Shown here in pieces: positions 22,367-33,995 of a stretch of 64,000 nt of DNA. The stretch spans positions 3,289,001-3,353,000 of the forward strand of contig JAOTOL010001643.1 in the NCBI GenBank assembly GCA_034440575.1, written 5' to 3'. Position 1 is the first letter of the stretch, and each line of letters starts with the position of its first letter. Source of the DNA: Imbricaverruca yamaguchii. Lineage: Eukaryota; Arthropoda; Thecostraca; Neoverrucidae. Below the pieces are notes generated by a model. That model ran no database searches. It saw only the letters and a program-made list of their open reading frames with translations, and had not been told where the DNA came from. Both the position numbers and the translations under genes were made by a program.

Positions 22367-23879
22367 AATGAAGAAAACAATGTGATCACTCATTTTCTCT
22401 GAAGATGCATATTTTTCAGTTGGGAAGCAAAACAGCACCCAGAAAGAGGCCTGGCAATGGATAATATGACATAAAAAGTAGCATTGAAAATAAGAAGCAA
22501 AAGTGTAGCATTGCCTAATGTATCCTATCTGTCTATGGAAGAAGATACATTCTTTTAAAAACATGGAAAATTTCAAAACATTAAATTCATTAAAATAACT
22601 CACTAATAAATTATAAATTAAAGAAATCATAAAAAAAAATATTCATTCAGAATTATTCAGAAAAATGTTTTACCACAAAAGCCTAACCTAACCTAGCATA
22701 GCCAAACCTAACCCCCATGTGTATTTCATGGAAGTAAAATGTATGTAAACTTACCTTGTGGTTACCTTAAACTGCAATAATTTTGAAATGCCTAGACAAA
22801 TCTTGGTGAAAATATTTGCTTCTCTGGTATTTTCTAATGTGATTTCAATTAATTTTTATCTTCATTTCTTTGGAAAGTATAAGCTGCTTTAGGTAGCCGC
22901 AATTCAAGTTGAAATACTTCATTATAATTTGTATTTACTATGTAGATGTAGATGGAGCCCTTAGTACAAATTGGAAAACAAATGCATGGACTAGACTTGT
23001 TGAGGCTTACATAACAACTTCTTCCTCTACCATTCCTTTTTCTAAATGACAGATGGACAATATATTTACAATTTATAATAATGCAAGCTGCATCAATACA
23101 GCAGATTATTTAGACTCTTTTGGTGATATGATAATGTCAGCCAACATCAGTAGGTTTTAAATGATCTGACATCAATTGGTTAAGTTAGGTTATGTTTTAT
23201 TCGAATGACATATTCTTATTTATTATATGTTATCTCATCCAAATCCTCCTTTTATGTACCATTTTCCTTTTTTGTGGATGAAGGATAGCATGTGTCTGCA
23301 TCAACAAAAGTATGCTTTGCTGGTGTTATTGAATGCTACTGTAATGATTTTGATGCTCTTTTATTGGCAAAATGATTGCCTATTGAGGTATATGTGATTC
23401 AATGTGAAATGCTCATTACTAAAAGTTTTCATTTACAAAAGAAGTGAATATCAGTATCATTGAAATGACAGAAAACAGAAGAAAAAATATATCAAGAATT
23501 GGCCTGTGAGCTTCTATATATTTACCATATACTTTTATAAACAATGGATTTGAACTGCTCAATGAGGGTTATCTAAAAAGAGTAGGATTAGTATATTTTT
23601 GTCATGGAAGGTTGAAAATGTGATATCTATCATGAGAGAATGGGCTAGCAAGGACATTTGTGCGTGGCTCCAACCTAAATGGGATCAACACACTGTGGTG
23701 GCTTTCATGAGCTGGTGGGCAAAATGTGGAGCTCCATATCAAGGAATGGATAAACCTTGGAAATAATTGAGCTGCAGGAAACTGCAAGGGTGTGGAATAT
23801 TGGAAGGATTGCACCTTTTGGAGATAGATACAGGTTTGCACTTCCACTATTCTTCTTTTTCTTACATTGGGATAAATGG
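22367..23879. other. AT-rich stretch, no gene seen
   Basis: All open frames are short. Telomere-like CCTAACCTAACCTAG occurs at about 22682-22697. The 23600-23879 part may be the 3' untranslated tail of the retroelement relic that follows, but this is not certain. Confidence 0.45.
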
Positions 23880-24215
23880 CTCTGCATGAGGTAGTGATCT
23901 GACTACTCTTCAATTCCAAGCAATCTTGAATTGAGAACTTCAAGAAGCCTCCTCTTGAAAGCATCTAATGATGTAGAGGCTCCTATCTTGTTGGGAATGG
24001 AATTATAAGCATTCACTGGTCTCTAGCTGAGCTATAATTTTCTCAGATCAGAGTGAGGTTTTGTTTGTAGTTATTGTAGATGTGTAGTTTGTGACCTCTT
24101 GTATTCCTGTCTCAGGAAGTTGAAGAGATGTCCCTTGGATCAACCATGCATAGCTTTCAAAGGATCTCCCAATACTGGATTGTATCTGTTCTTAAGAGTC
24201 TTCCCTGTACAAAAG
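23880..24215 (-). pseudogene. Non-LTR retrotransposon relic, C-terminal end of ORF2
   Basis: Minus-strand reading gives NRYNPVLGDPLKAMHG, then RGHKLHIYNNYKQNLTLI, and SLDAFKRRLLEVLNSRLLG. These follow the RGHxLK...WNxLP...FKxxLD pattern at the end of CR1/Jockey-like ORF2 proteins. Stops break it. It is more diverged from the CR1 copies here than they are from each other, so it is probably another family. Confidence 0.6.
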
Positions 24216-24345
24216 ACATGTGTGTACTATTAGTTTTCAAACTGGGGTAGGGATGGGGAATTCTGCAGGTGACAAAAGGTAAAGTATGAAATTCCTAATT
24301 TGGTGCATTGGCATTGAAGTGCGGGAATAATTTCCTCAGTTTGGG

Positions 24346-24522
24346 GCGGGGATGGCCGAGTGGTTAAGGTGTCGGGCTATGGGTACCGAAGGTCCCGGGT
24401 TCGACTCTAGCGCCACTCAGGACATTTCCAAATCCCGCGGCCCGCCGGCGAAACAGTGTGGGCGGCGCCATTAGCCGTGAATGTGCATAAAGTGTGTCGT
24501 GAACCAACCAATAAATAAGTAC
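24346..24522 (+). mobile_element. tRNA-derived SINE, family A, copy 2 (best preserved)
   Basis: The head, GGGGATGGCCGAGTGGTTAA followed by GGTCCCGGGTTCGACTCTAG, is like a Leu/Ser-type tRNA gene with intact A and B boxes for RNA polymerase III. The body includes GGCGAAACAGTGTGGGCGGC and it ends AACCAATAAATAAGTAC. A perfect 17-base target-site duplication, AATTTCCTCAGTTTGGG, lies at 24329-24345 and 24523-24539. Confidence 0.94.
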
Positions 24523-24539
24523 AATTTCCTCAGTTTGGG

Positions 24540-25002
24540 ATTTGGGGTCTTATTTGGAACAAAGGATATTAATGCATTAATGCATCAGAGGACAATTCCA
24601 CTCTTGTGTCTATATTTACTGTTTGTTAACAAACAGTGTGATGCAAATCACAAATTGTGTGAATTCACATTTTACAAAGGTCTTGGTTTGTAACCACAAA
24701 TGGTGTAATTTGAGCATAATTTTGGTGATGGTTTTGCAAATGATGTGATGCCTGCCAATGCTCAGCAGTGATATAATGATTTATTCTAAAATAATATGAC
24801 ATTTTTTTCAAGAATAATGAATGGATAAAATACTGTTGAATTAATAATATGATTAATAATTAAAACACATGAGATCAAAGGATGTAAAATATATATTTTC
24901 TGAAACGAAAGGTCATCCTTCCATAGGCCCTTAATAAGAAAATCATGCGAGCTCAGAATGTAAACAAAGAAACCCGGATTCCACCATAGCCACATAAGCG
25001 GG
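24540..25002. other. AT-rich spacer between two SINEs
   Basis: Nothing beyond simple AT-rich sequence is recognisable. Confidence 0.5.
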
Positions 25003-25172
25003 GATGGCCGGGTAGCTAAGGTGTTGTGCTGTGGGTACCAAATGTCCTCGGGTTTGACACTAGCGCCGCTAAGGATACTTCCCAATCCGGCGACCCACCG
25101 GCGAAACAGTGTGGGTGGCGCCATCAGCCGTGAATGTGCATAAAGTGTGTCATGAATCACCCAGTAAACAAA
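25003..25172 (+). mobile_element. tRNA-derived SINE, family A, copy 3
   Basis: It matches copy 2 along its whole length: GCGGGGATGGCCGGGTAGC, CCTCGGGTTTGACACTAGCG, GGCGAAACAGTGTGGGTGGC and GTGCATAAAGTGTGTCATG, ending AGTAAACAAAC. The promoter boxes carry several changes. No clear target-site duplication was found. Confidence 0.9.
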
Positions 25173-25385
25173 CATCGTGGTCACCGCACCTTTGAAATAT
25201 TCGCATTGGCTGTGCAAGCACCAATGTCGGGAACCACCAAAGACCAATGTCGGGAATAGGCTTTTTTCAAACAAATCTAATCGGAGTTTTTGCTGGGAAG
25301 GATTTAGGAGCCAGGGTCCTATTGCTAAGCAGGGCTTGTTGCGTGAACCCTGGCCCCACCACCCAATCCATGAATTCCAGTTCAA

Positions 25386-25605
25386 CGGCTGAATTTAGAC
25401 CGAAAGTTTAACGTGCTGTCAATTCACCGACACGGCCGCCCGGTAGCTCCTCCCCGGCCTTATCGGGCCAGCTGCCAACTAACACTCACGGCCGGGGGCT
25501 AAATGCGAGCGCACGAAGTGACTTGAACCCTGTGATGCCAGGACAGGGGAGACCAGTGCAGGCCAGCGCTCTCACCAACTGAGCTATTTGGGCGGCAAAC
25601 TGTTT
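25386..25605 (-). mobile_element. tRNA-derived SINE, family C, copy 1
   Basis: On the minus strand it starts GCCCAAATAGCTCAGTTGGT, a tRNA-like A box. A B box, CAGGGTTCAAGTC, follows, and the body ends with GTGAATTGACAGCACGTTAA. The same body end is found in the copy at 36729-36925. A similar word pair at the two ends (near 25384 and 25607) looked like a duplication, but the first belongs to the element. Confidence 0.82.
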
Positions 25606-25784
25606 GAACCGCTGAAATTCACAAAAAACAAGCATGTAAGTACCCAGGGCCCAATAGAATTGGCGCAAGAATCCCATAAATTATACTGCATAAATAAAAT
25701 ACGAAATATACTGCATGAATATCGAGAGCACCAACACCAGCACCTTGAGTAGGGCACACGAGGTTGGTGTGTGGGATGGCGTCA

Positions 25785-27640
25785 TCTCACTCTGAGGGTC
25801 TCGGCTAAGTTAGTAATGGTACCCCATCCCCTGTCGAGTCTAATTGCAATCCCATTGCTTTATGTCCGTTGGCATTCCATTGATGTCAGTGGTGGTCACC
25901 CATGTACGGTTCCAGGGGAGGTGAATTTCTAGACTTCTGGGAGGGCTGGTACCCCACCTAAAGAAAGGACCCACCATCCCACCTAAAGGAGGGATGGCAC
26001 CCCCCCCGATGAGGCGCCACCTTTCCGTGGTGGTGGGGATTGCGTGCCCAAAAGATCCGGCGACCATTTTACCGGTGAGGGGTCAGACGAAGACTGCCTC
26101 ACTCGTCCTTCTATCCATACGCTCCCATTCCAATGTCCATCTCATCTCAATATTCCATTCCTTCACCGGGCCCTGCAATACCGGCCATCCCTACTAAGAG
26201 CAGGCAGGACAACTTCCCTGATCCTGCCTTCCAGCTCAGTTTTATCGAGGTAATCGCCCCCACCCCCTCGGCCAGCCCCTCGGGGTTGACGGAGTCCTGG
26301 ATGCTGAGGTCCCCCAGTCACGGTGCCAGTTGTGACGGGGGACCAATACGCCTCTTTGGTCCCGATATCACGGAGGAACTGGTAGGCCCGTGTGGCATAA
26401 CACGAGTTAAGTGGCAGGTCGCCTCGGTCTGTGGGTCTGGGCCTCGGCCTGGTGCTTCCTGGACCGGCCGGCCGGGGTCAAGAGGTGGGCGGCGCTGGAT
26501 TCCGGTTCGGGTAGTGAGTCTCTCTCCAGGCTGGATGATGGCGTCTCCTACCCCGTATAGCTTCGCGAACGTTTGTCGTCCTCCCTTTCTCGCGGCACAG
26601 TCGTCCCCCCACCCCCACCTAGTAGGGCCCCGGTGTGGTGGAACTTCCCCGGGACTGAAATACAAACACACTATATGGCAACCACAAACGCAACAAAAAA
26701 AAACTCACCTGTTCCCTCTAGTAGGGGACAGACCAGTCGAAATACCAATCTTCCCGCGCCCGTATTCTCATTATCAAGTCGGCAGAAGAAGGCAAAAGTT
26801 TGACCTCGCTTACACCATTCAAACGAAAAGAAGCCTGCGACAGGATGGGGGAAATTCAGATACTGAGGTGTCAAAAACTGAGACGGTAGCCTGGAGGTTG
26901 AATTTATAACTGCATATGATGCAAGGAGGGCGATGGAGACAACGGAGCTAAAGTACACTACACGAAATGAAAGCAGCAGGCGAACGGTCATTGTAAATAT
27001 CGAAGTCTCCCCATAATGTGAAAAATTTATCTGAAGGCGTGATCAATTGCTATGACCTGAGAGCTGTGTCCGACACCGACATTGCGAATGGACTGGCAGA
27101 GTGGGGAGAAAAGAATCACGGTTAGGAAAGGACAAGAAACCCAACGAACTGACAACTTCATATTAACATTCCACAGACCTTCCACGGACCTTCCCGAGAT
27201 CATCTTCGTCGGATATGTCCGCGTAGAAGTTCGTGTATTTGTTCCCAACCCGATGAGATGTTTTCGATGTTACCGTTTTGGCCACACGTCACTGCGCTGC
27301 AGAAATCGCGAGGCGTGTGGTAGGTGTGGTGCAACAGAGCATGCCAGGGACAAATGCGAAGCGGAATACCCAAAGTGCTCAAAATACAGACTGTCTTTTC
27401 ATAATATGTATTGTCTTTTCATACCTTAGAACGATGTGAAAATTTGATGAGGAAGTATATGGATTCAGTATTGGCCAAGTGGTATTTTCCTCCTATTTCC
27501 ACGAACAGTGTGTTACGGATCATCTGTGAGTTAATAATACAAGCTGCGTTGATCGTTGTGAATATATTTTCCTTACGTTGGGCGCTATATGATCAACATG
27601 GTCGATGAGCCCTAAAGCCAAAATAACTAACTAACTATTT
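25785..27640 (+). mobile_element. Jockey/I-type non-LTR retrotransposon relic (5' part, ORF1 and a 3' tail)
   Basis: A GC-rich lead (25785-26130) resembles a retroelement 5' UTR. A frame of 258 codons from 26133 rich in Pro, Ser and Gly is followed by shifted frames and then a gag-like zinc-knuckle domain. The piece ends with GGGCGCTATATGATC and CCTAAAGCCAAAATAACTAAC. The same kind of terminal sequence is found at 56900-56965. ORF2 is missing except perhaps for a short C-terminal piece, so the copy carries a large internal deletion. Confidence 0.6.
27082..27429 (+). pseudogene. Gag-like ORF1 with two CCHC zinc knuckles, broken
   Basis: The 115-codon frame includes VEVRVFVPNPMRCFRCYRFG. It has two CX2CX4HX4C knuckles, at residues 60-73 (CFRC..H..C) and 79-92 (CGRC..H..C), then a third incomplete Cys-containing piece (PKCS). 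This layout is typical of the RNA-binding ORF1 protein of Jockey/I-group retrotransposons. Upstream coding continues in other frames (for example ITAYDARRAMETTEL near 26910), so the ATG at 27082 is not the true start. Beyond KCS the sequence no longer follows the family, pointing to a deletion junction near 27385. Confidence 0.8.
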
Positions 27641-30600
27641 TCCTTACGACAACGGTTGACGGTAGTCGACACTCCAACATGAACGCTGGGTGGGTGTGGG
27701 GAGGATGGGTCGCATCCTGACCTTCGGAAACCCTGGAGGTTTTTCTTCATAAGAACCTAATTTGAATAGAAAAGTTTTGCGGGATTAGTACCAGGAAGTC
27801 GTGGAACAGATGGCGCTATCTGGCGACGACAGGTTCACCGGCACGCATGAGCCGCCGCCACCATGGCCCTCGGAGTTGCTGCTGTTGGTTCTATCGAGAT
27901 CGCGTGCACTGGGCGAGCTTGTGGGGTTCCTCTGGCGCCGCAAACTGTCTCACATTCCACCCACCGGCTCACGCGCCGCCAGTCGATGGCCACGCCCCCA
28001 CCCAGTGCAACATCATCGCTCATGAAAACTAAGTTGTACGATTCCCTGAGTGGGCGGTTGCATGAATCAGCATCATTACCTCCCGATGCCAATACGGCAA
28101 GTGACGGATGATGGAACGCGGCAAGTTTCAATTCATCGCATAGAGGTCAGAGGTCACTTCACCTTCCCATAGTATCAGAGGTCACTTCACTTTATGAGGG
28201 AAATCCGTGAACCCTCGAGCGCTGTTGGAAAATGGCATGCACCATGCTCGTTTGCCGTTCAGTTGGTGACCAAGTATAGCAGCATGCTCTTTAAGATGCG
28301 GCGAGGCCAGTAATACGAGCCGACTATGGGCATGGTGACACGCCACAGCCGGCATAATCTACGATCGGAGCGCTGCCACCGAAGCGGAATAGGCCGCCAG
28401 GGACACCGAAATGAAGTAGAGCCAAGCCACGTCCAAATTGTGTCATAAACATCCTGACTGCACAACTTCTCGGCGTTTCATTCCCCTGCTCGACGCCCTG
28501 TCTGGTAGATGTATTTATATGTTGAGGTTGTGGCTTCAGGGCACTTCAGTGGTTCACGATTGTATTTTAACTATGCCGAATGTTGTATATCGTGGAGGTC
28601 ATATACCGAAATTGGAGTGCTGGTACCAGTCGCAACTCATTGGGTATTACTGGACAGGTATTTATATGCAGCCAGGGAGGGAGCAGAAGAGTAGACGCCT
28701 CCTGGGACGTTTTGTATTGTCTTTCTCTATTGACAGCTGCCGGTATCAGACCTTGCTCGTTTCTTGGTCGTTGGTGTGCTTACGGGCGATGTTGCTGGCC
28801 TTGTGGGTTTTTGTGAACTAGAAGTAGGTGCTAATGGTCCCGATGCCGAGCTGATGCGATCCATCCATCATGCTTATTGGTGTTAATAACTTGGCAATCA
28901 TGTGCACTTGTGAATGACGGCTTTCACCACGAAGCAATTCAGTTCAATATGAGTTACGCATGTGATCGTACCTCGCCGGGCTCCAGCAGCTGCAGTAATT
29001 ATGTCCCGAGAAAGATTTTCCGAAACTAAGCATACCTCCGCGATTACTTAGCCGACCTGAACACTTCAGGTTTTATGCGAAAATAACAGAACGGGGAGAG
29101 GTCCGGTCATATCTCCACAAACCCGAGTCGCCTCAGTGTGACACTGGTGCATTTCCCTGGATAATTTGATGTCATCTAGTATGCTATACTGGAGGCTGGT
29201 GTGGGTTACCGGGTGCGCATGCATTATGCATGCCCACCCCACAACCCACTCCAGCCTCCACAAATGTGGTCGTTTCCACAGAAAGGCCTTCTCGTTTTTG
29301 TTTAGTATTTTTGTCGCGTCACGAAGCTATACCAACTCCTAAACACTCCTTTGAAACCAACACACTTATTGAAGGAAGTGCAGCGAGTATATGTCGTTAG
29401 GTTTTCATAGATCTCTGGTATGCTTTTTTGGGTTGCATAGGCGTCTAAGTGATAACGGCAGTTTTATCCCAGTACAAAGTAGTGTGGGAGCATTGATTAT
29501 TTGGAGGTAATAATGCTTAGTATGTTTTCTGGGGGCATTGGAGATCAGCGTGCTCTAGCATTGGGCGGCACTTTCTCCGCCTCCAGTCCACCAATATCTC
29601 TGGAACTACTTGTCCTAAAACCGCATGCAAAATTGCAGGCAAATCCTTGGCATGTAATTTGCATGGTGACGTTAATTTTCTTCTTAAAAATATGATCAAG
29701 GGCGATCTCATGATGGACATTCCGGGGCTTGTCGATGCATAGCTTCATAATGTGGCGCACGGCCATGGCACGTCACGGGTGTGAGGCAGCAAACGCGGAA
29801 CACTTCATCATGCCTGTCGCTGGAGATTTTCAGCCATATTGGACTTTCTGCCTCCGTATTATGATTTGGGTGCTCGTCACAAACACGCCTTTGCTCGATG
29901 CGGACATTTTGAATGGACCCGCACTTTGTCACAACGCATTTTGGTACATTACATAGGCAGCTAGCCAGTTCAATTGATTCAAGTCAAATGTTTCTACTCC
30001 GACATTCGAGATTGTCCCGAACCCAGCTCAGCCGCTGAGGCGACCTGAGGCCACCACTGGCTGACCCCGGGCGCTCCGCTGCAGAGGCGCACTCAGACAA
30101 ACAAAAATACTAGGAGCTTTTAACATAATCGTATAGCGTTTAGTGAGCTTGAAGGTGTGGCCGTATTGCATAGGAATTTGACCACCGCAGGACCGGTTTA
30201 AGGGTGTTTTAACTATGCGTGCATATAATGCGTCATGCAATGGTAACTATACTCTGGAGTGTTCGCGATGGTGGTTTTCTGCCTGGTGGCCGCTTACCCA
30301 AAGTAGCATTATGCTAGTTTACATAATACAACACCGTTATGCTAGTTCTATATTGTATGCTCCCTTAAAGTTAGTCATATATTTTGCCAGCGAAGTCGAG
30401 GTGTAGGACAGTTACGCGCCAACGGATTTTCAGTAACAGGGTGGTTGATGAATGAAATAAGCCTGCTGATGTTGTGGGGAGTCCCTCAGTGAATGTACTT
30501 TTTTTTAAATGGTGGGCAATTTTGTTCAGGTTGGAATACCTTCTTTGTTCACTTAGTGGTTGAGTGGGCGCTATTAATTATGCTAATATAAATTGTAATC

Positions 30601-30808
30601 TAAATTATGAATTATAAATAACATAAATATATAAATAAATAATCAATAATATATATTATTCTAGTAAGTGTACGTTGTGCAGGCTCCTTCAAGCAGGCCT
30701 GAATGGAGTTTTAAAATTATTGATGGGGCACTTGACCCGCGTGTGTTAGGCGGGATTGAGTAAATGTGGCCAGGCTAGGATCGAGGAAATAGACAGGCAT
30801 TGATGGAT
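27641..30808. other. Gene-free stretch with one odd candidate start
   Basis: At 27852-27864 the bases GCCGCCACCATGG form an ideal start context for an 82-codon frame (27863-28111), but the product is not recognisable. A short duplication of AGAGGTCACTTCAC lies near 28145-28190. An imperfect hairpin lies at 29190-29260. From 30585 to 30660 the sequence is nearly pure AT. No other structure stands out. Confidence 0.4.
29190..29260. repeat. Imperfect palindrome of about 71 bases
   Basis: The left arm from TGGAGGCTGGTGTGGGTT and the right arm ending AACCCACTCCAGCCTCCA are reverse complements with about five mismatches. They meet at GCATGCATTATGCATGC with practically no loop. It could extrude as a hairpin, and no transposon terminal repeat was recognised. 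Confidence 0.8.
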
Positions 30809-30970
30809 GGATGGGATGTTGGTGGATGATTGGTTTGGAATTTGGGATGGGTATGTTGATGTGGATGGGATGTTGGTGGATGATTGGTTTGGAATTTGGG
30901 ATGGGTATGTTGATGTGGATGGGATGTTGGTGGATAATTGGTTTGGAATTTTGGATGGGGTATTTGTTAG
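30809..30970. repeat. Minisatellite, 54-base unit, 3 copies
   Basis: Units start at 30809, 30863 and 30917, each opening GGATGGGATGTTGGTGGAT. The first two are almost identical and the third is degenerate. Because 54 is a multiple of three, a frame encoding DGMLVDDWFGIWDGYVDV repeats in phase, but no flanking coding sense is seen. Confidence 0.9.
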
Positions 30971-32547
30971 GGAGTTTAGTTTCTTTTTATCTAGGCTTAT
31001 GGTATTTTCCCGTTACAGACTTAGCCCAGATTGGCCCCTGTGGCACTTATTAAGTCTCAACACTTTGACTATTAATTTATGACACCATAGGAGGTGAGAA
31101 AATGCGGGTGGCACAACTTTGGAGGCTCAATCAACCTCGCTTTTCTCTATGTGAAATGAAGAATATACGCATCGCACGTGGCATTTTACTGATGGAAGAA
31201 TATGACTGATGAAGGACAGGGTGAAGGGGTAGTGACAATGTGACACGAATTGCAACGCATAAATTGAAATTAAATAACATAACATGAAAATGTCCTCATA
31301 GATGACTGCAGTATACAAACCAAACATCCAGGAGAGTAGGCGTCGACAGGTCAGGTATGGCAGAAGAAGCGCAGCCATTGGGAGGGGGCAGGGGTCCAGC
31401 CCCACCCCCTTACGAACCAAGAATAGACTAGATGACACGAGAAATTGTGATGTTCACTACGCAAAGCCGGAATTTTGGTGTTCTCGGTACACAGCCGTTT
31501 TCTGTTTCATCACATTTGTGTGGGGGAATATAAAGTCCTGAAAATCCTCCATATAGAAAATGCTCGCTGCGGCCCTGTAGCATCCGCTATTCCCGCACCA
31601 AAATATGTTGTGACATGCCCCGCGATTATTGTCTGACCAGAACTACTTTTTAGACGACAATAATAGTTTTGGGAGGATACAAAGTAAGGCAGTCTAAGTG
31701 CCATTATTCACCTCCCTTGGAATAGGGGGTACCAATCATTCTGCCACGGAAGTCTTATGTACGCCGCCATTTTCCACGCCAGTGTTTTCCATATATACAC
31801 TCCTGCCCGAGTGGCTGCACTGCTGAAGCAGCACCCCCCTCCTACCGGTGCTCCTCCAGCACTACCGATGGCGCATTATGCCAGCACTGCTTGTCTAACC
31901 GACATAACATTGTGCAAGTGTGTTGGTGCAGTACAGCTCATTGATGTTTCATCAAACACAGGGATGTTAGTATTTGGCACCGCTATGTTCCGTAAGGGAT
32001 CCACCGACACCCACTAGTTCGCAACATCGAACCGCTTTCGTGAGGGAAGCGCGATCGAGTCGCTGCCGTCCGGCTGATCTCGGAGAATGCCAGTCCCGGC
32101 TGCGGCGCCGATGTCAGCCACTGTCCCTGTCTCTGTCTGAGCCTGTCCGCTGGCCGACACGTAGCCTGTGTGGAGCGCCGGCCGCCGGACCGCCCTCAAA
32201 TACGTGTCAGCCACCACCGCCGTATGTGAGGAAAGGAGTCCGGAAAAACACGCCAATCATGGCGTGGAGACATAAAAATCGTCCCATCGAAGGAGACGGG
32301 AAGAGTGATAAACCGAACAAATATACTCCTTGTGTCGGGATACGCAACATATGACCATAACAATAGAAAAAGGAAGCAAATGTTGCACTTACCTCCGCCT
32401 TTAGTGTTGGTCCACTGTATTGTTGATGGCTCCCCACGCCAGGACGAACAGTGGTAATTTCGAGGGACAAATAGCCGAGGTTGAGTTTGTATGGGATGCA
32501 CAGAGGTCAGTTTTGCTCTACCCAAGTCAACGTTGTACGGTACCCAG

Positions 32548-32549
<2 letters not shown>
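30971..32549. other. Gene-free stretch
   Basis: Only short frames lie here. The sequence becomes GC-rich after about 32040. No exon or repeat family is recognisable. Confidence 0.45.
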
Positions 32550-32620
<71 letters not shown>

Positions 32621-32629
32621 CATATATAC
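32550..32629. repeat. Compound microsatellite (CA)n(TA)n
   Basis: An uninterrupted CA run of about 50 bases passes into a TA run of about 29 bases with one interruption. The His-Thr and Ile-Tyr repeat frames over it are artefacts. Confidence 0.97.
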
Positions 32630-32938
32630 CCGCACATCCCCACACCTACGCGCAGTTCGTGTACCTGACACGTCATTTCGGCTTGCTGAGGCGCCGTCTG
32701 CTCCTGTGGGACGGCCGACGGCCAGAGATGTCAGCCCGTCAGCGCCACGTCGGCGGCGACGGTGAAAATGTCGGCCGACCGCGGCTTGTTTGTGGCCGTC
32801 GTCTGGTGGCGGTGGCGGCGGGACTCACGGTCCGAGCGCCCAGCGGCGGACGCGTCGACTTCGGTCCGGTCCGATGTCGCAGTGTGTGTGGGTGGGTCCC
32901 GGTCCCGGTCAGAGGTCCCGATGGTAGGCTGATCACTG

Positions 32939-33078
32939 TCGGTTAGAGGGCCTGGTGACAGGTGGGTTCTCGATGGGTTCGTGAGATATTGATATGATGG
33001 GCTGATCATCGTCGGTTACACCCGGTTAGAGGGTCTGGTGAGGTCTGGTGATGGGTGGGTTCTCGATGGGTTCGTGAA
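32939..33078. repeat. Diverged direct repeat, about 84-base period
   Basis: GGTTAGAGGGCCTGGTGACA followed by GGTGGGTTCTCGATGGGTTC occurs from 32940 and again from 33024 with small insertions. Confidence 0.75.
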
Positions 33079-33631
33079 ATGTTATGCGCAAGGAAATTAA
33101 ACAAAGTTAATGAATCTGTTCAAGTTCCAGGAATCATGTACTTAACCGTTTCACCCAAAGCCTTGATCTATTGCGTAATTCTAATGATGTTTGAGGAGGA
33201 AGATTGCTCCCCACTCCCCGCGCATGCGCGATGTCAGAGCTTGGTGTCTGCATCGAGCGATAATAGTAATGTATACGCGATGAGCGCAAACCGGCGCTAT
33301 GAGATCGTTTTCGACTTTTTTTGTATAAATGCAATGCTTTATATCTTGGTTGCATGTCGCCATGCTGGATAAATTCAGGGTGGATGTATTTTTGTTTGCG
33401 CATCTAACCACTAGAGCAGTGCTTGTCCGTTTTTTTCTTTCCGGATACAGTGTGTGTTCACCGAAAAGCAATCTCAGATACGCGTGCGTCCCAACACCGA
33501 ATACCGATTCGCTCTTTCCCGAGTGTGGTTCAGATCTTCCGCCGGGCCACGCAGGTCGCAGTAATCGCGCTCACCTGACGAGCTGCTGCCATCTGCGCGC
33601 CCAGCACAATACTCTGCACATAGTGGCGGTG
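33079..33631. other. Gene-free stretch
   Basis: Mixed-composition sequence with no recognisable exon, repeat family or long open frame. Confidence 0.45.
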
Positions 33632-33787
33632 CTCGGCCGGCGGCGTCGGCACCGACGGCACAGGAGCCTCCTCGGCCGACAGCGTCGGCACCGACGGCAC
33701 ACGAGCCTCCTCGGCCGACGGCGTCGGCACCGACGGCACACGAGCCTCCTCGGCCGACGGCGTCGGCACCGACGGCACACGAGCCTC
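33632..33787. repeat. Minisatellite, 39-base unit, 4 copies
   Basis: The unit begins CTCGGCCGACGGCGTCGGCA and ends CACACGAGCCTC. Four copies lie in tandem with a few differences and no spacers. All six frames tend to be open (for example 13-residue EEARVPSVPTPSA repeats on the minus strand), so coding cannot be inferred. Confidence 0.93.
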
Positions 33788-33964
33788 CCATCCTTTACAA
33801 ACCCAATTAGAGCTCGCGTCGGGCAGCTGGCCGGTGTGACTGCGGCCGGTGCAGAGGCGGATAAACCACGCCGTGGTCACCACCAGCTGGTGGTGGTCAC
33901 CAGCTGCCGGTGGCCACCAGCTGGCGATTATCAGCAGCTAGCGGTGGTGACCAGCCGCCGGCGA

Positions 33965-33979
33965 TTAGGTTAGGTTAGG
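33965..33979 (+). repeat. Short interstitial (TTAGG)3
   Basis: Three exact TTAGG units, the arthropod telomere repeat, lie between two GC-rich repeat blocks. The run is too short to prove telomeric origin. Confidence 0.6.
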
Positions 33980-33995
33980 TTGTGACCAGCCGTGG

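Noticed and set aside
24347..24420. A possible functional Leu/Ser-type tRNA gene
   Set aside because: The tRNA-like part is the head of a SINE. It continues into the shared SINE body, is flanked by a target-site duplication, and has related decayed copies nearby.
25384..25620. Similar words at both ends of the family-C SINE (AACGGCTGAATTTA and AACCGCTGAAATTC) as a target-site duplication
   Set aside because: The first word is also present in the other family-C copy at 36729, so it belongs to the element, and the two words differ at several bases.
33632..33787. Regular direct repeats that could suggest a CRISPR array (also at 51251-51439)
   Set aside because: Units are contiguous with no unique spacers, no cas genes are present, and the setting is eukaryotic. 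These are minisatellites.
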